Source: Dyella marensis
GTDB taxonomy: Bacteria; Pseudomonadota; Gammaproteobacteria; Xanthomonadales; Rhodanobacteraceae
Reading direction: 5' to 3'
DNA length: 64,000 bases
Assembly: GCF_900112865.1 (NCBI RefSeq)
Contig: NZ_FONH01000005.1
Span: forward strand, 237,411-301,410
Shown here piece after piece: positions 26,521-35,451 of the stretch (positions within the stretch are counted from its first letter, which is position 1; each line of letters opens with the position of its first letter). The translations under genes were made by a program, and so were the position numbers. The notes beneath the pieces were generated by a model. It was not told the DNA's origin, made no database searches, and was given only the letters and a program-made list of their open reading frames with translations.

Positions 26521-26847
26521 ACAACCCACCAGCAGCGCGAACGCGCCGGCCTCGAAGCAATACAGCTGCAGCGCGAACAAGCCGACGGCTGCGGCCAGCC
26601 ACGCACTGGCCGGATGCTTCCACGCCAGGGCGAGCGCGGCGCAGGCCAGCGCGGCCCAGCCGTAGCCGTAGTTGAGGAACGCCAGCACCAGCCGTTGCCG
26701 CCACTGGCACCACGCCGGCGCGGTGGCCGTTTCGCACAGGTGCCCGATGGCGGCAGGTTCGATCAGGCCATAGCGGATCCAGGCCGCAAGCGCGGCGACC
26801 AGGGCCAGCAGGAGCCAGGGCAGGGACAGGCGCAGGAAAGCAGTCAT
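26431..26847 (-). CDS. Hypothetical small membrane protein
   Basis: A 138-residue protein with four predicted hydrophobic helices (about residues 6-24, 48-70, 80-98 and 100-112) and a polar C-terminus. No family recognised. Its ATG overlaps the TGA of the upstream nuclease gene (ATGA), strong support for translation. Its last 90 bases lie antisense to the 3' end of the GH17 gene. Confidence 0.65.
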   Translation of the reverse strand: MTAFLRLSLPWLLLALVAALAAWIRYGLIEPAAIGHLCETATAPAWCQWRQRLVLAFLNYGYGWAALACAALALAWKHPASAWLAAAVGLFALQLYCFEAGAFALLVGCLRLVRWQADRLAAPRDQHGQRDRQVQTQP

Positions 26848-27650
26848 CGGCGAAGTCGGTGGGGGCGCGGCGCGACATGCTGCGGGAGCCGGATTTCGGC
26901 CGCAACCGGCAAATGATCCGAAAAGGCCTGCGGCAGGGCCCACAGCTTTTCGACGCGCAGTGCTTCGGAGGTGAGGATGTGATCCAGCGCCTTGCGTGGC
27001 CGCCAGCTGGGGAAGGTCGGCGTGGCCTGCGCCGGCGGTACCAGGCCGCACTTGGCGAACAGGTGGCGCATCTCCGCGCTGTTGGCGTCGGTGTTGAGGT
27101 CGCCCATCAGCACGGCGTGCGGAAAGTCCTGCAGCACCTCGGCGATGAAGCCGAGCTGGCGCGCGCGCGCCGTGGCGCTCAGCGACAGGTGCGCGATCAT
27201 CACCGCCAGCGCGTCCTGGCCTTCGCCGAAACGCGCCAGCAGCGCGCCGCGGCCGGGAATGCGGCTGGGCAGCTGGTAATCCAGCACGCTGTGCGGTTCC
27301 AGCCGGCTGATCAGGCCATTGGCGGTATGCGCCAGGCGCGCCATCGGCCGGTTCGGCTGGTGGCTCCAGAACGGCATGCCGGCGGTCTCGGCCAGGTAGC
27401 GCGTCTGGTTGAGGAAGCCCGAGCGCAGGCTGCCCGCATCGGCTTCCTGCAGGCCGATCACGTCGAACTGCGGCAGCACCTCGGCCAGGCGGTCGAGGTT
27501 GTCCAGCTTGCTGCGGCCCGGCAGCACCGCGTTGAGGCTGCGCGTGAAGTACTCGCTGTAGCGCTGCACGCTGGCGCCGGCGAGGATGTTGCAGCTCAGC
27601 AGGCGGAGGCGGCGTTCGGTGACGGCTGGGGCGGGCGCGACGGAGGTCAT
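26844..27650 (-). CDS. Endonuclease/exonuclease/phosphatase family protein
   Basis: A 268-residue EEP-fold hydrolase. Metal and catalytic residues are visible in order: SCNILAG near residue 22 (Asn), GLQEAD near residue 66 (Glu), IAHLSLSATARARQLGFI near residue 150, GDLNTDANS near residue 185 (Asp-Asn) and SDHLPVAAEI near residue 248 (Asp-His). Could act on nucleic acid, phosphoinositides or sphingolipid-like substrates; not determinable. A longer start at 27695 is possible. Overlaps the following membrane protein gene by ATGA. Confidence 0.87.
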   Translation of the reverse strand: MTSVAPAPAVTERRLRLLSCNILAGASVQRYSEYFTRSLNAVLPGRSKLDNLDRLAEVLPQFDVIGLQEADAGSLRSGFLNQTRYLAETAGMPFWSHQPNRPMARLAHTANGLISRLEPHSVLDYQLPSRIPGRGALLARFGEGQDALAVMIAHLSLSATARARQLGFIAEVLQDFPHAVLMGDLNTDANSAEMRHLFAKCGLVPPAQATPTFPSWRPRKALDHILTSEALRVEKLWALPQAFSDHLPVAAEIRLPQHVAPRPHRLRR

Positions 27651-27780
27651 CGTGGGCAAAGCGGAAACGGCGGATCGGAAGAATCCGGCAAGCATGAGCG
27701 CCCGGACGTGAACGCCGGGCGGTCGGCCGGCGCCCGTCCCGATGGTAAAGCGGTGCCGCAAGGCGGCACCGCGCGGCGCA

Positions 27781-28437
27781 TCACTTGCCGCTCAGCTCGC
27801 GCTGGGCCAGCCACTGGGCCATGGCCCCGAGCTGGTCGAGCGTCTTGATCTCGTTGCTGCGGTACTTGCCGTCGACCACGATGGTCGGTGTGCCGTCGAC
27901 GCCCCACTTCTGGACCAGCTCCAGGTCCTTCTTGATCTGCTGGGTCACCTCGGGCGAGGTGGCGATGGCCAGGAACTTGGCGCGGTCCACGCCCTGGGTG
28001 GCGTAGTAGTCGGCCAGCTCGTCCAGGGTGGAGATCGGGTAGTGCTGGTCGAACTTCTTGGCGAACAGATCCAGGTGGGTCTTCTCGACCACGCCCAGCT
28101 TCTCGGCCGCGTAGTAGGCGCGGGCATACGGCAGCCAGGCGTCGCTGAAGGCGGCCGGCAGCAGCTTGAACTTCACGCCCGGCGGCAGCTGCTTGCGCAG
28201 TTCCTCGGCCTTCGGCGCGAAATGCGCGCAGTGGATGCAGCCGTAGGAGAACACCTCGACCACTTCCACCTTGCCGTCCGCGCTGTAGCGCTGGGCGGGA
28301 CCGGGCAGCGTGACGTATTCCTTGCCCTCGGTGTACGACACGGCGCTCGGATTGGAATTGGACGCGGTGCAGGCGCTGGTCAGGACCAGGCCGGCCAGCA
28401 GGGCGGCGACGCGCAGACGGGCGAAACGCTTGAACAT
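27781..28437 (-). CDS. DsbA-like thiol:disulfide interchange lipoprotein (CIHC)
   Basis: A 218-residue periplasmic thioredoxin-fold oxidoreductase. The N-terminus carries a lipobox LTSAC, so lipid anchoring after Cys23 is predicted. The active site is SYGCIHCAHF near residue 67, an unusual CIHC dipeptide compared with CPHC of DsbA. The cis-Pro loop GVDGTPTIVVDG is near residue 187 and the helical insert lies between. It follows a second DsbA-like gene by 93 bases on the same strand, so the pair is probably expressed together. Role: disulfide formation in exported proteins. Confidence 0.92.
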   Translation of the reverse strand: MFKRFARLRVAALLAGLVLTSACTASNSNPSAVSYTEGKEYVTLPGPAQRYSADGKVEVVEVFSYGCIHCAHFAPKAEELRKQLPPGVKFKLLPAAFSDAWLPYARAYYAAEKLGVVEKTHLDLFAKKFDQHYPISTLDELADYYATQGVDRAKFLAIATSPEVTQQIKKDLELVQKWGVDGTPTIVVDGKYRSNEIKTLDQLGAMAQWLAQRELSGK

Positions 28438-28530
28438 GGGTTCTCTCCGCGAATACGGCGGCCGCTGCCGCCGTGACGATGCATTCGAAGCTTTATAGCG
28501 GGCCTTGATGACGCGCTGTGTGACCGACCC

Positions 28531-29421
28531 TTACTTGCCGGCGGCTTCCTTCGAGACCAGCCACTTGGCCAGCTCGACGCTCTGCGCGTAACCCCCGGCG
28601 CTCTGGGCGGTGAAGCGGTACTTGCCGTCCACCACGAGGGTCGGCGTGGATTCGACGCCGTAGGTGCGCACGAGTTCATCGGCGCGCTTGATCTTGGTGT
28701 TGATGCTGAAGGAGTTGGCCACCGCGACGAATTCCTTCGGGTCGACGCCGTACTTGGCGTAGACCTTGGCGGCATCGTCGATGGTCGGCAGCTCGCTGCT
28801 CGGACGCAGGCCGTTGCCGGTGGCGTTGTACGAGGTCAGCTCGCGGGTGTCCCACACCGCGTTGAAGATCGCTTCGTGCGCCTTTGCCGCCACGCCCAGC
28901 GCCTCGGCGGCGTAGTAGGCGCGCTGGAACATCGGGAAGTTCTCGGCCGTGTTGAACGACACCGGCAGGTAGGCCACCTGCGTGCCGGCCGGCAGTTCCT
29001 GCACCAGCTGCTGCATGGTCGGGCGGAACTGGTTGCAGGCCGGGCAACCGTAGGAGAACACCTCGGTCACTTCGATCTTGTCGGTATTGGTGACCTTCGG
29101 CTGCGCCGGCTCGATGCGGAAGTAGTGCTTGCCTTCCACCCACTTGCCGTCGTCGACGAAGGGCTCGGCCTTGCCGGCGGGCGCCGGGGTCTCGGCCGGG
29201 GCGGGCGTCTGGGTCTTGGCGCTGTCGTTCGCGGCCGCGGCGGTGGATGCGGCGGCAGGAGCGGCGGCCGTGACCGGCGCGGCGGGCGCGGGCTGCTGCG
29301 CGGGAGCGCTGGCGGCCGGCGTCGGCGCGGGTTGCTGGGCGGCGGTGCCGTTGTCGCTGCCCTGGCTGCAGGCGGCGATCGCCAGCATGGAAACGAACAG
29401 GAACGGCAGGCGCTTCAGCAT
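28531..29421 (-). CDS. DsbA-like lipoprotein with Ala/Pro-rich linker (CPAC)
   Basis: A 296-residue thioredoxin-fold protein. The lipobox LAIAAC predicts a lipid anchor at residue 18, followed by a 65-residue low-complexity Ala/Pro/Gln linker (about residues 25-87) that could span the periplasm. The catalytic domain has VFSYGCPACNQF near residue 125 and the cis-Pro segment GVESTPTLVVDG near residue 257. The CPAC motif differs from its paralogue's CIHC, hinting at different redox potentials or partners. It lies downstream of cytochrome c4 and a terminator. Confidence 0.92.
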   Translation of the reverse strand: MLKRLPFLFVSMLAIAACSQGSDNGTAAQQPAPTPAASAPAQQPAPAAPVTAAAPAAASTAAAANDSAKTQTPAPAETPAPAGKAEPFVDDGKWVEGKHYFRIEPAQPKVTNTDKIEVTEVFSYGCPACNQFRPTMQQLVQELPAGTQVAYLPVSFNTAENFPMFQRAYYAAEALGVAAKAHEAIFNAVWDTRELTSYNATGNGLRPSSELPTIDDAAKVYAKYGVDPKEFVAVANSFSINTKIKRADELVRTYGVESTPTLVVDGKYRFTAQSAGGYAQSVELAKWLVSKEAAGK

Positions 29422-29454
29422 GTGAGACCTCGATAACGGGGAGGGGAGAAAACA

Positions 29455-29475
29455 ACGCCGGCCAGTGGCCGGCGT
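29455..29475 (-). terminator. Terminator of the cytochrome c4 gene
   Basis: A 9-bp stem (29455-29463 with 29467-29475) with a 3-base loop and, on the minus strand, a following GTTTTC run. It lies 11 bases after the cytochrome c4 stop and before the DsbA-like gene. Confidence 0.7.
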
Positions 29476-29486
29476 CGTCGAGCGGA

Positions 29487-30290
29487 TCAGGGCGTGGCGG
29501 GCTTCGCGGCCGCGCCGTCGGCGGCATGCAGGCCTTCGACGTAGCTGGCCAGTGCGGCGATGTCCTTCTCGTCGAGCTTCTGCGCGATGCTCGGCATGAT
29601 CTTGGCGTGTGCGTCGTCGCCCCAGCTGGTGCCGTCGTGCATGGCTTTCAGCGTGGCCTGGATGTACTGCGCGTGCTGGCTGGTCAGCTGCGGATACAGC
29701 GCGCCCGGATTGCCGCGGCCGTCGATGCTGTGGCAGGCCATGCAGGCCGGCACGCCCTTGGCGGCGTCGCCCTGGCGGTAGAGCTGCTCGCCGCGCTCGA
29801 CCAGGGCCTGGTCGGCCACGCCCGGCAGCGCGGTCTTGCCGGCGAAGTAGGCGCCGATGTCGTGCATGTCCTGCTCGGACAGCGGGGCGGCCATGCCCAT
29901 CATGATCGGGTTCTGGCGCTTGCCGCTTTTGAAATTGCCGAGCTGCTGCACGATGTACTGCTCGCTCTGGCCGGCCAGCTTGGGGTACTGCGGATCGCTG
30001 GAGTTGCCGTCCATGCCGTGGCAGGCGCCGCAGGCGGCGGCCTTGCCCTGGCCGGCGGTGGCGTCGCCGAGCTTGACGCCGCTATGGGCGGTCTCGGCGC
30101 CGGCGGTCGCGGGCTTTTCGGCGGCGGGTTGCGCGGCCGTGGCGGCGGAGGCAGCGGCCGCCGGCTTGGCCGACGTCGCGGCGGCGGGCTTGGCGTCCTG
30201 TGCCGCCGCGATGCTGGCGGACAGCGCGAAGACGAGGGCTACGGCATATCCGAGTACAGCGGGCCGGGAACCAGCGGGCCGAAAACTCAT
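29487..30290 (-). CDS. Cytochrome c4 (diheme)
   Basis: A 267-residue periplasmic diheme cytochrome. A signal peptide (residues 1-32, ending SIAAAQ) is followed by an Ala/Pro-rich linker of about 45 residues. Two CxxCH heme sites are present, CGACHG near residue 92 and CMACHS near residue 187, each in a class I domain, with axial methionines likely in PIMMGMA and AKIMPSIA. Cytochrome c4 carries electrons from the bc1 complex to terminal oxidases. TGGAG is eight bases before the ATG. Confidence 0.93.
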   Translation of the reverse strand: MSFRPAGSRPAVLGYAVALVFALSASIAAAQDAKPAAATSAKPAAAASAATAAQPAAEKPATAGAETAHSGVKLGDATAGQGKAAACGACHGMDGNSSDPQYPKLAGQSEQYIVQQLGNFKSGKRQNPIMMGMAAPLSEQDMHDIGAYFAGKTALPGVADQALVERGEQLYRQGDAAKGVPACMACHSIDGRGNPGALYPQLTSQHAQYIQATLKAMHDGTSWGDDAHAKIMPSIAQKLDEKDIAALASYVEGLHAADGAAAKPATP

Positions 30291-30417
30291 ACACTTGTCT
30301 CCAGAAGAACTGCTATGGCTGCACGGCGCGCATGGGATCGCGCCCGTAACTGGCAGAAACCTTGGAATTATCCCTGCCCCACCGGGGTCGGTCAAACCAG
30401 AAGAATCCTTAAAGCCC

Positions 30418-31059
30418 ATGGCCCCCAATCCGCTCCAGGGCGCCAGCTTCGTGCTGGCCGCTCATCGCATCGACCAATTGCCTGCCGACAGCGGGGGCGA
30501 GGTCGCCTTCGCCGGCCGTTCCAATGCCGGCAAGTCCAGCGCCCTCAACAAGCTCACCGGCCATCACGGCCTGGCGCGCACTTCCAAGACGCCGGGCCGT
30601 ACCCAGCAGATGGTGGCGTTCGCGCTGCCGCCACTGGCGCAGGGCGAGGGCATGCCGCCGCTGGATGTGCGGCTGATCGACCTGCCGGGCTACGGCTACG
30701 CCAAGGTGCCCGAGCCGCTGCGCGAACACTGGAAGCGCGAGATCGACGCCTATCTGCATCAGCGCCGCAGCCTGCGCGGCGTGGTGCTGATCGTCGATAT
30801 CCGCCATCCGCTGAAAGAATTCGACCGCATGATGCTGGCGTTCTGCCAGGACACCGCGCTGCCCTGCCACGTGCTGCTGACCAAGGCGGACAAGCTCTCG
30901 CGCAACCAGTCCGCGCAGGCGCTGGCGGCGATGCGCAAGCAGTTCGCCGCGGAAGGCCTGCTGGCGACGGCGCAGGTGTTCTCCTCCGCCGAAGGCACCG
31001 GCGTGGACGAAGCGCGCGAGGCCGTGGTGGCCTTGCTGCGGCGCGAACGCGGCGTCTAG
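30418..31059 (+). CDS. engB: Ribosome biogenesis GTP-binding protein EngB (YihA/YsxC)
   Basis: A 213-residue essential GTPase of 50S assembly. The G motifs are G1 GRSNAGKSS at residue 34, G2 TSKTPGRTQ, G3 DLPGYGYA near residue 83 and G4 LLTKADKLS near residue 156, in the TRAFAC order. It is divergent from cytochrome c4, the arrangement found widely in gammaproteobacteria. The stop overlaps that of the convergent msrC gene by four bases. Confidence 0.96.
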   Translation: MAPNPLQGASFVLAAHRIDQLPADSGGEVAFAGRSNAGKSSALNKLTGHHGLARTSKTPGRTQQMVAFALPPLAQGEGMPPLDVRLIDLPGYGYAKVPEPLREHWKREIDAYLHQRRSLRGVVLIVDIRHPLKEFDRMMLAFCQDTALPCHVLLTKADKLSRNQSAQALAAMRKQFAAEGLLATAQVFSSAEGTGVDEAREAVVALLRRERGV

Positions 31060-31556
31060 CGCGCGGCGCCGTTCACCGCTTCCATGAAGATCGCGCACAG
31101 CGCCTCCATGCCGGCGCGGTCGTCCTCGTCGAAGCGCGCGACCTTGGGGCTGTCCACGTCCCATACGCCGAGCAGGCTGCCGTCCTTGCGCACCAGCGGG
31201 ACCACGATCTCCGAGTTCGATGCCGCATCGCAGGCGATGTGGCCGGCGAATTCGTGCACGTCGCGCACCAGCTGGGTCTGGCGCGTCTGCGCGGCGGTGC
31301 CGCAGACGCCTCGGCCGATGGCGATGCGGATGCAGGCCGGCTTGCCCTGGAACGGGCCGACCACCAGCTCGGTGCCGTCGTACAGATAGAAACCGGCCCA
31401 GTTGAAGTCCGGCAGGCTGTGGAAGACCAGCGCCGCGAAGTTCGCCGCATTGGCGATCAGGTCCGGCTCGCCGGCCAGCATGCCGCGCGCCTGCTCGCAC
31501 AGGTCGGCATAGTGTTCGCGCTTGCTGGCATACGTGGCGGAGGCGACTTCGAACAT
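31056..31556 (-). CDS. msrC: Free methionine-(R)-sulfoxide reductase, GAF domain
   Basis: A 166-residue GAF-domain fRMsr that reduces free Met-R-sulfoxide with thioredoxin. The three cysteines are at 75, 85 and 109, the same 10- and 24-residue spacing as E. coli Cys84, Cys94 and Cys118, the last being catalytic. NWAGFYL near residue 52 and the C-terminal GVWDVDSP block are family-typical. Tail-to-tail with engB. Confidence 0.93.
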   Translation of the reverse strand: MFEVASATYASKREHYADLCEQARGMLAGEPDLIANAANFAALVFHSLPDFNWAGFYLYDGTELVVGPFQGKPACIRIAIGRGVCGTAAQTRQTQLVRDVHEFAGHIACDAASNSEIVVPLVRKDGSLLGVWDVDSPKVARFDEDDRAGMEALCAIFMEAVNGAAR

Positions 31557-31655
31557 GGCGGCGGGTCCGGGTGCAAAGTCCGTATTATGCGCCCACTGCC
31601 TGCGCGGAGCGCCGCCGATGCGACCGAGTCTTTGCTGTCCTTGCCGGAGCGCCGC

Positions 31656-32336
31656 ATGAGCGTGCCCGCCGTGTTCGTCGCCGGCACCGACACCGGCATC
31701 GGCAAGACCCACGCCGCCTGCGCGCTGCTGCATGCGCTGCGCCAGGCCGGTGAATCCGCCTGCGGCATGAAGCCGGTGGCGAGCGGCTGCATGGAAACGC
31801 CGGATGGCCGCCGCAACGAAGATGCGCTGGCCCTGCTCGCCGCGGGCAGCGTGCCGCTGCCATACGAACTGGTGAATCCGATCGCCTTGCGCGAAGCGCT
31901 GTCGCCGCACCTGGCCGCCGCGCACGAAGGCGTCAGCATCGCCCTGCCGCCGCTGCGCGAAGCGTTCGATGCGCTGCAGGCCAGCCATGACCGCGTGGTG
32001 GTGGAAGGCGTCGGCGGCTGGATGGTGCCGCTGGGGCCGGGGCTGCTCGCCTCCGAGATCGCCAAGGCCTGGGAGCTGCCGGTGATCCTGGTGGTCGGCC
32101 TGCGCCTGGGCTGTCTCAGCCATGCGTTGCTGACCGCACGGGCGATCGCCGCCGACGGCTGCCGGCTGCTGGGCTGGATCGCCAATCGCATCGATCCGGC
32201 CATGGAGGCCGCCGATGAAAACCTCGCCACGCTGCGCGCGCTGCTGCCGGCGCCGTGCCTGGGCGTGCTGCCGCACGGCGAAGTCGAGCCCGCGCTCGCC
32301 GCGCGCCACCTGCACCTGAAGTCGATGATGGCTTGA
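31656..32336 (+). CDS. bioD: ATP-dependent dethiobiotin synthetase
   Basis: A 226-residue BioD, which closes the ureido ring of dethiobiotin from DAPA, CO2 and ATP. The P-loop VAGTDTGIGKTHAA is at residues 8-21; KPVASG near residue 39 and VEGVGGWMVPL near residue 113 are substrate and phosphate sites. The start MSVPAVFVAG puts the P-loop at the usual place. No other biotin gene is in the window. Confidence 0.95.
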   Translation: MSVPAVFVAGTDTGIGKTHAACALLHALRQAGESACGMKPVASGCMETPDGRRNEDALALLAAGSVPLPYELVNPIALREALSPHLAAAHEGVSIALPPLREAFDALQASHDRVVVEGVGGWMVPLGPGLLASEIAKAWELPVILVVGLRLGCLSHALLTARAIAADGCRLLGWIANRIDPAMEAADENLATLRALLPAPCLGVLPHGEVEPALAARHLHLKSMMA

Positions 32337-32385
32337 CGAACGCCAGGGCATGCTTGCCACAACGTCCACGCAAGGAGCTCCACCC

Positions 32386-32736
32386 ATGGCCAGCCGCAGC
32401 CACTTCTATCTCTCCATCGACGACCTGGCCCATGCCCGCGGCCCGGAGCCCAGCCTGCGCTACGAAGGCGCCGGACCCAACGATTTCGCTGCCGCGCTGC
32501 AGCAGGCGCTGCGCGAGCCCGGCCTGTTCGAGCGCTGGCGCGCGATGCAGCCGGAGCCGGACGAAGTCGATCCGGCGCTGGGCAAGACCGATCCCTCGGC
32601 GCAGGTGAATGCGCGCGTCGCCGACCTTCATACCGAAGTGGACCTGGTCACCGACCTGCCGATGAGCATCGTGCGGCACCGGCTGAACCTGCTGATCGGC
32701 CCGAGCTGGAAGCTGCGCGACATGCGCGCGGCCTGA
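32386..32736 (+). CDS. Hypothetical protein, 116 residues
   Basis: No family recognised. The protein is soluble, acidic in the N-terminal two thirds (YLSIDDLAHARGPEP) and ends in a basic helix-like stretch (MSIVRHRLNLLIGPSWKLRDM). A good AAGGAG lies eight bases before the ATG and codon use matches the neighbours, so expression is likely. It follows bioD by 49 bases on the same strand and precedes the Dcp-type peptidase. Confidence 0.7.
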   Translation: MASRSHFYLSIDDLAHARGPEPSLRYEGAGPNDFAAALQQALREPGLFERWRAMQPEPDEVDPALGKTDPSAQVNARVADLHTEVDLVTDLPMSIVRHRLNLLIGPSWKLRDMRAA

Positions 32737-32840
32737 GCGTTCGACGCGCCGCAACACGGCGGCGCGCTGGACTGGTGGCCCTTGGACGCATGTGCCGGCT
32801 GTGGTTACAGTCGGTTTTTTCACGCACCAAGGGAAACTCC

Positions 32841-35033
32841 ATGCCGCCTCTCCGCGCCCTGGCGATCGCCACCTCGCTCGCCCTCGCCGCCTGCTCGCAG
32901 CCGTCCGACGAGGCGGCCAAGAGCGCCGACCATCCGGCTGCCGCCGCCACTGCGCCGGCGAGCGCCGAGGCGCCGTCCGCCAATCCGTTCTTCGCCGCCA
33001 GCACGCTGCCGTTCCAGGCGCCGCCGTTCGACAAGATCAAGGAGAGCGACTACCAGCCGGCGATCGAAGAAGGCATCAGGCAGCACCTCGCCGAGATCGA
33101 GAAGATTGCCGACAACCCGGAGGCGCCGAGCTTCGACAACACCTACGTGGCGATGGAAAAGGCCGGCGCGCTGCTCACCCGCGTCAACCACGCCTTCGAC
33201 GCCGTCACCGGCGCCAACACCACCGATGCGCTGCAGAAGGTGCAGGAAGAAGAAGCGCCCAAGCTCGCCGCGCACCAGGACGCGATCTACCTCAACGACA
33301 AGCTGTTCAAGCGGGTCGAGGCGGTGTACCAGCAGCGCGAATCGCTCAAGCTCGATCCCGAATCGCTGCGCCTGGTCGAGGTGGTCTACAAGAACTTCGT
33401 GCACCACGGCGCCAGGCTGTCCGAGGCGGACAAGGCGAAGCTCAAGGAGCTCAACAAAGAGGACTCCACCCTCAGCACGCAGTTCGCCAACAAGCTGCTC
33501 GCCGCCACCAAGGCCGGCGCGCTGGTGGTGGACGACAAGGCCAGGCTGGCCGGCTTGGCCGATGGCGACATCGCCGCGGCCGAGCAGTCGGCGAAGGAGC
33601 GCAAGCTCGCCGGCAAGTGGGTGCTGCCGCTGCAGAACACCACGCAGCAGCCGCAGCTGCAGAACCTGAGCGACCGCGCCACGCGCGAGGCGCTGTTCAA
33701 GGCCTCGTGGGACCGCGCCGAGCATGGCGACGACAACGACACCCGCGGCCTGATCGAGCGCCTCGCGCAGCTGCGCGCCGAGCAGGCCAGGCTGCTGGGC
33801 TTCCCGAACTATGCCGCGTGGCAGCTGGAAGACCAGATGGCCAAGACGCCGGATGCGGCGCTCGGCTTCATGCACAACCTGGTGCAGCCGTCGACCGCCC
33901 GCGCGCAGGCCGAGGCCAGGGACATCCAGGCGGTGATCGACCAGCAGAAGGGCGGCTTCAAGCTCGAGGCCTGGGACTGGAGCCGCTACGCCGAACAGGT
34001 GCGCAAGCAGAAGTACGATCTCGACGAGAGCCAGATCAAGCCGTACTTCGAGCTGGACAACGTGTTGCAGAATGGCGTGTTCTACGCCGCCAACCAGCTG
34101 TATGGCCTGAGCTTCAAGGAGCGCAAGGACATCCCGGTATACCAGCCGGACGTGCGCGTGTTCGAAGTGTTCGACAAGGACGGCACGTCGATGGCGCTGT
34201 TCTATTGCGACTACTTCAAGCGCGACAGCAAGGGCGGCGGCGCCTGGATGAGCAACTTCGTCGACCAGTCCAGGCTGCTGGGCACCAAGCCGGTGGTCTA
34301 CAACGTCGCCAACTTCACCAAGCCGGCGCCGGGCCAGCCGGCCCTGCTGTCGTTCGACGACGTCACCACCATGTTCCACGAGTTCGGCCATGCGCTGCAT
34401 GGCATGTTCGCCGACTCGCAGTACCCCACATTGTCCGGCGCCAACACCGCGCGCGACTTCGTGGAGTTCCCTTCGCAGTTCAACGAGCACTGGGCCACCG
34501 ATCCGAAGATCTTCGCCCACTACGCCAGGCACTATCAGACCGGCGAGGCGATGCCGCAGGCCCTGGTCGAGAAGATCAAGAAGGCCGGCACCTTCAACAA
34601 GGGCTATGACATGACCGAGCTGGTCGCCGCGGCGCTGCTCGACATGAACTGGCACAGCCTGGGCGCCGATGCGCCGAAGCAGGACGCCGACAAGTTCGAG
34701 GCCGATGCTCTGAAGAAGGACAAGCTCGACCTGAGCTACGTGCCGCCGCGCTATCGCTCCAGCTATTTCTCGCACATCTGGGGCGGTGGCTACGCCGCCG
34801 GCTACTACGCCTACCTGTGGACGCAGATGCTGGCCGACGACGGCTTCGAATGGTTCAAGGAACACGGCGGCCTGACCCGCGAGAACGGCGACCGCTTCCG
34901 CGCCATGATCCTGTCGCGCGGCAACACGGTGGAGCTGGGCAAGCTGTATCGCGACTGGCGCGGCAAGGATCCGAGCGTGGAGCCGATGCTGATCGATCGT
35001 GGGTTGAAGGCGGATTCGGCGGTGAAGAAGTAA
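32841..35033 (+). CDS. M3-family metallopeptidase (peptidyl-dipeptidase Dcp type), lipoprotein
   Basis: A 730-residue zinc peptidase. The N-terminus is a lipoprotein signal with LALAAC, so it is exported and probably lipid-anchored, followed by a 25-residue Ala-rich linker. The M3 zinc site HEFGH is near residue 514, with the third ligand Glu in DFVEFPSQFNEHW about 28 residues on. The C-terminal YRSSYFSHIWGGGYAAGYYAYLW is diagnostic of Dcp/OpdA peptidases. Role: removal of dipeptides from peptides in the periplasm. Confidence 0.94.
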   Translation: MPPLRALAIATSLALAACSQPSDEAAKSADHPAAAATAPASAEAPSANPFFAASTLPFQAPPFDKIKESDYQPAIEEGIRQHLAEIEKIADNPEAPSFDNTYVAMEKAGALLTRVNHAFDAVTGANTTDALQKVQEEEAPKLAAHQDAIYLNDKLFKRVEAVYQQRESLKLDPESLRLVEVVYKNFVHHGARLSEADKAKLKELNKEDSTLSTQFANKLLAATKAGALVVDDKARLAGLADGDIAAAEQSAKERKLAGKWVLPLQNTTQQPQLQNLSDRATREALFKASWDRAEHGDDNDTRGLIERLAQLRAEQARLLGFPNYAAWQLEDQMAKTPDAALGFMHNLVQPSTARAQAEARDIQAVIDQQKGGFKLEAWDWSRYAEQVRKQKYDLDESQIKPYFELDNVLQNGVFYAANQLYGLSFKERKDIPVYQPDVRVFEVFDKDGTSMALFYCDYFKRDSKGGGAWMSNFVDQSRLLGTKPVVYNVANFTKPAPGQPALLSFDDVTTMFHEFGHALHGMFADSQYPTLSGANTARDFVEFPSQFNEHWATDPKIFAHYARHYQTGEAMPQALVEKIKKAGTFNKGYDMTELVAAALLDMNWHSLGADAPKQDADKFEADALKKDKLDLSYVPPRYRSSYFSHIWGGGYAAGYYAYLWTQMLADDGFEWFKEHGGLTRENGDRFRAMILSRGNTVELGKLYRDWRGKDPSVEPMLIDRGLKADSAVKK

Positions 35034-35059
35034 ACCGCCGCGAGACTGAGTCCATGCCT

Positions 35060-35236
35060 TGAGCCCCTCTCCCCTCGGGAGAGGGGTTGGGGTGAGGATG
35101 GGGCGGAGCGCAAGAGTGATGCGCACCGCTCGCCCGCACCCTCATCCGGCTGCCGCCACCTTCCTCGCTCCTCAAAGCCGGGCACATCCCTGTGCCCTCC
35201 CCGCGTGCTCCCGGAGGGAGAAGGGTTTCCATCTTG
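35060..35236. repeat. Dispersed palindromic repeat (CCCCTCTCCC family), copy 1 with 45-base insert
   Basis: The unit opens with a small CCTCTCCC...GGGAGAGG hairpin, continues GGTTGGGGTGAGG, a GGGCGGAGCG/CGCTCGCCCG inverted core and CCTCATCCGGCTGCC, and ends GGAGGGAGAAGG then TTGAAG. A 45-base insert at 35164-35208 interrupts the last arm. First of three tandem copies in this gap. Confidence 0.85.
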
Positions 35237-35276
35237 AAGGTCGAGGGGCCGCAACGTTTGCGCGTACCGCGACGCT

Positions 35277-35410
35277 GAGCCCCTCTCCCTTCGGGAGAGG
35301 GGTTGGGGTGAGGGTACGGGCGGAGCGTGGAAGTGATGCGCACCGCTCCGCCCGCACCCTCATCCGGCTGCCGCCACCTTCTCCCGGAGGGAGAAGGGTT
35401 CCACTTTGAA
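35277..35410. repeat. Dispersed palindromic repeat (CCCCTCTCCC family), copy 2, uninterrupted
   Basis: Same order of blocks as the first copy without any insert, so it defines the basic unit of about 134 bases. The GGGCGGAGCG and CGCTCCGCCC blocks face each other around a short centre. Confidence 0.85.
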
Positions 35411-35451
35411 GATTGAGGAAAGAGTCTCAGCGTTTGTGCGTGCCACAACGT

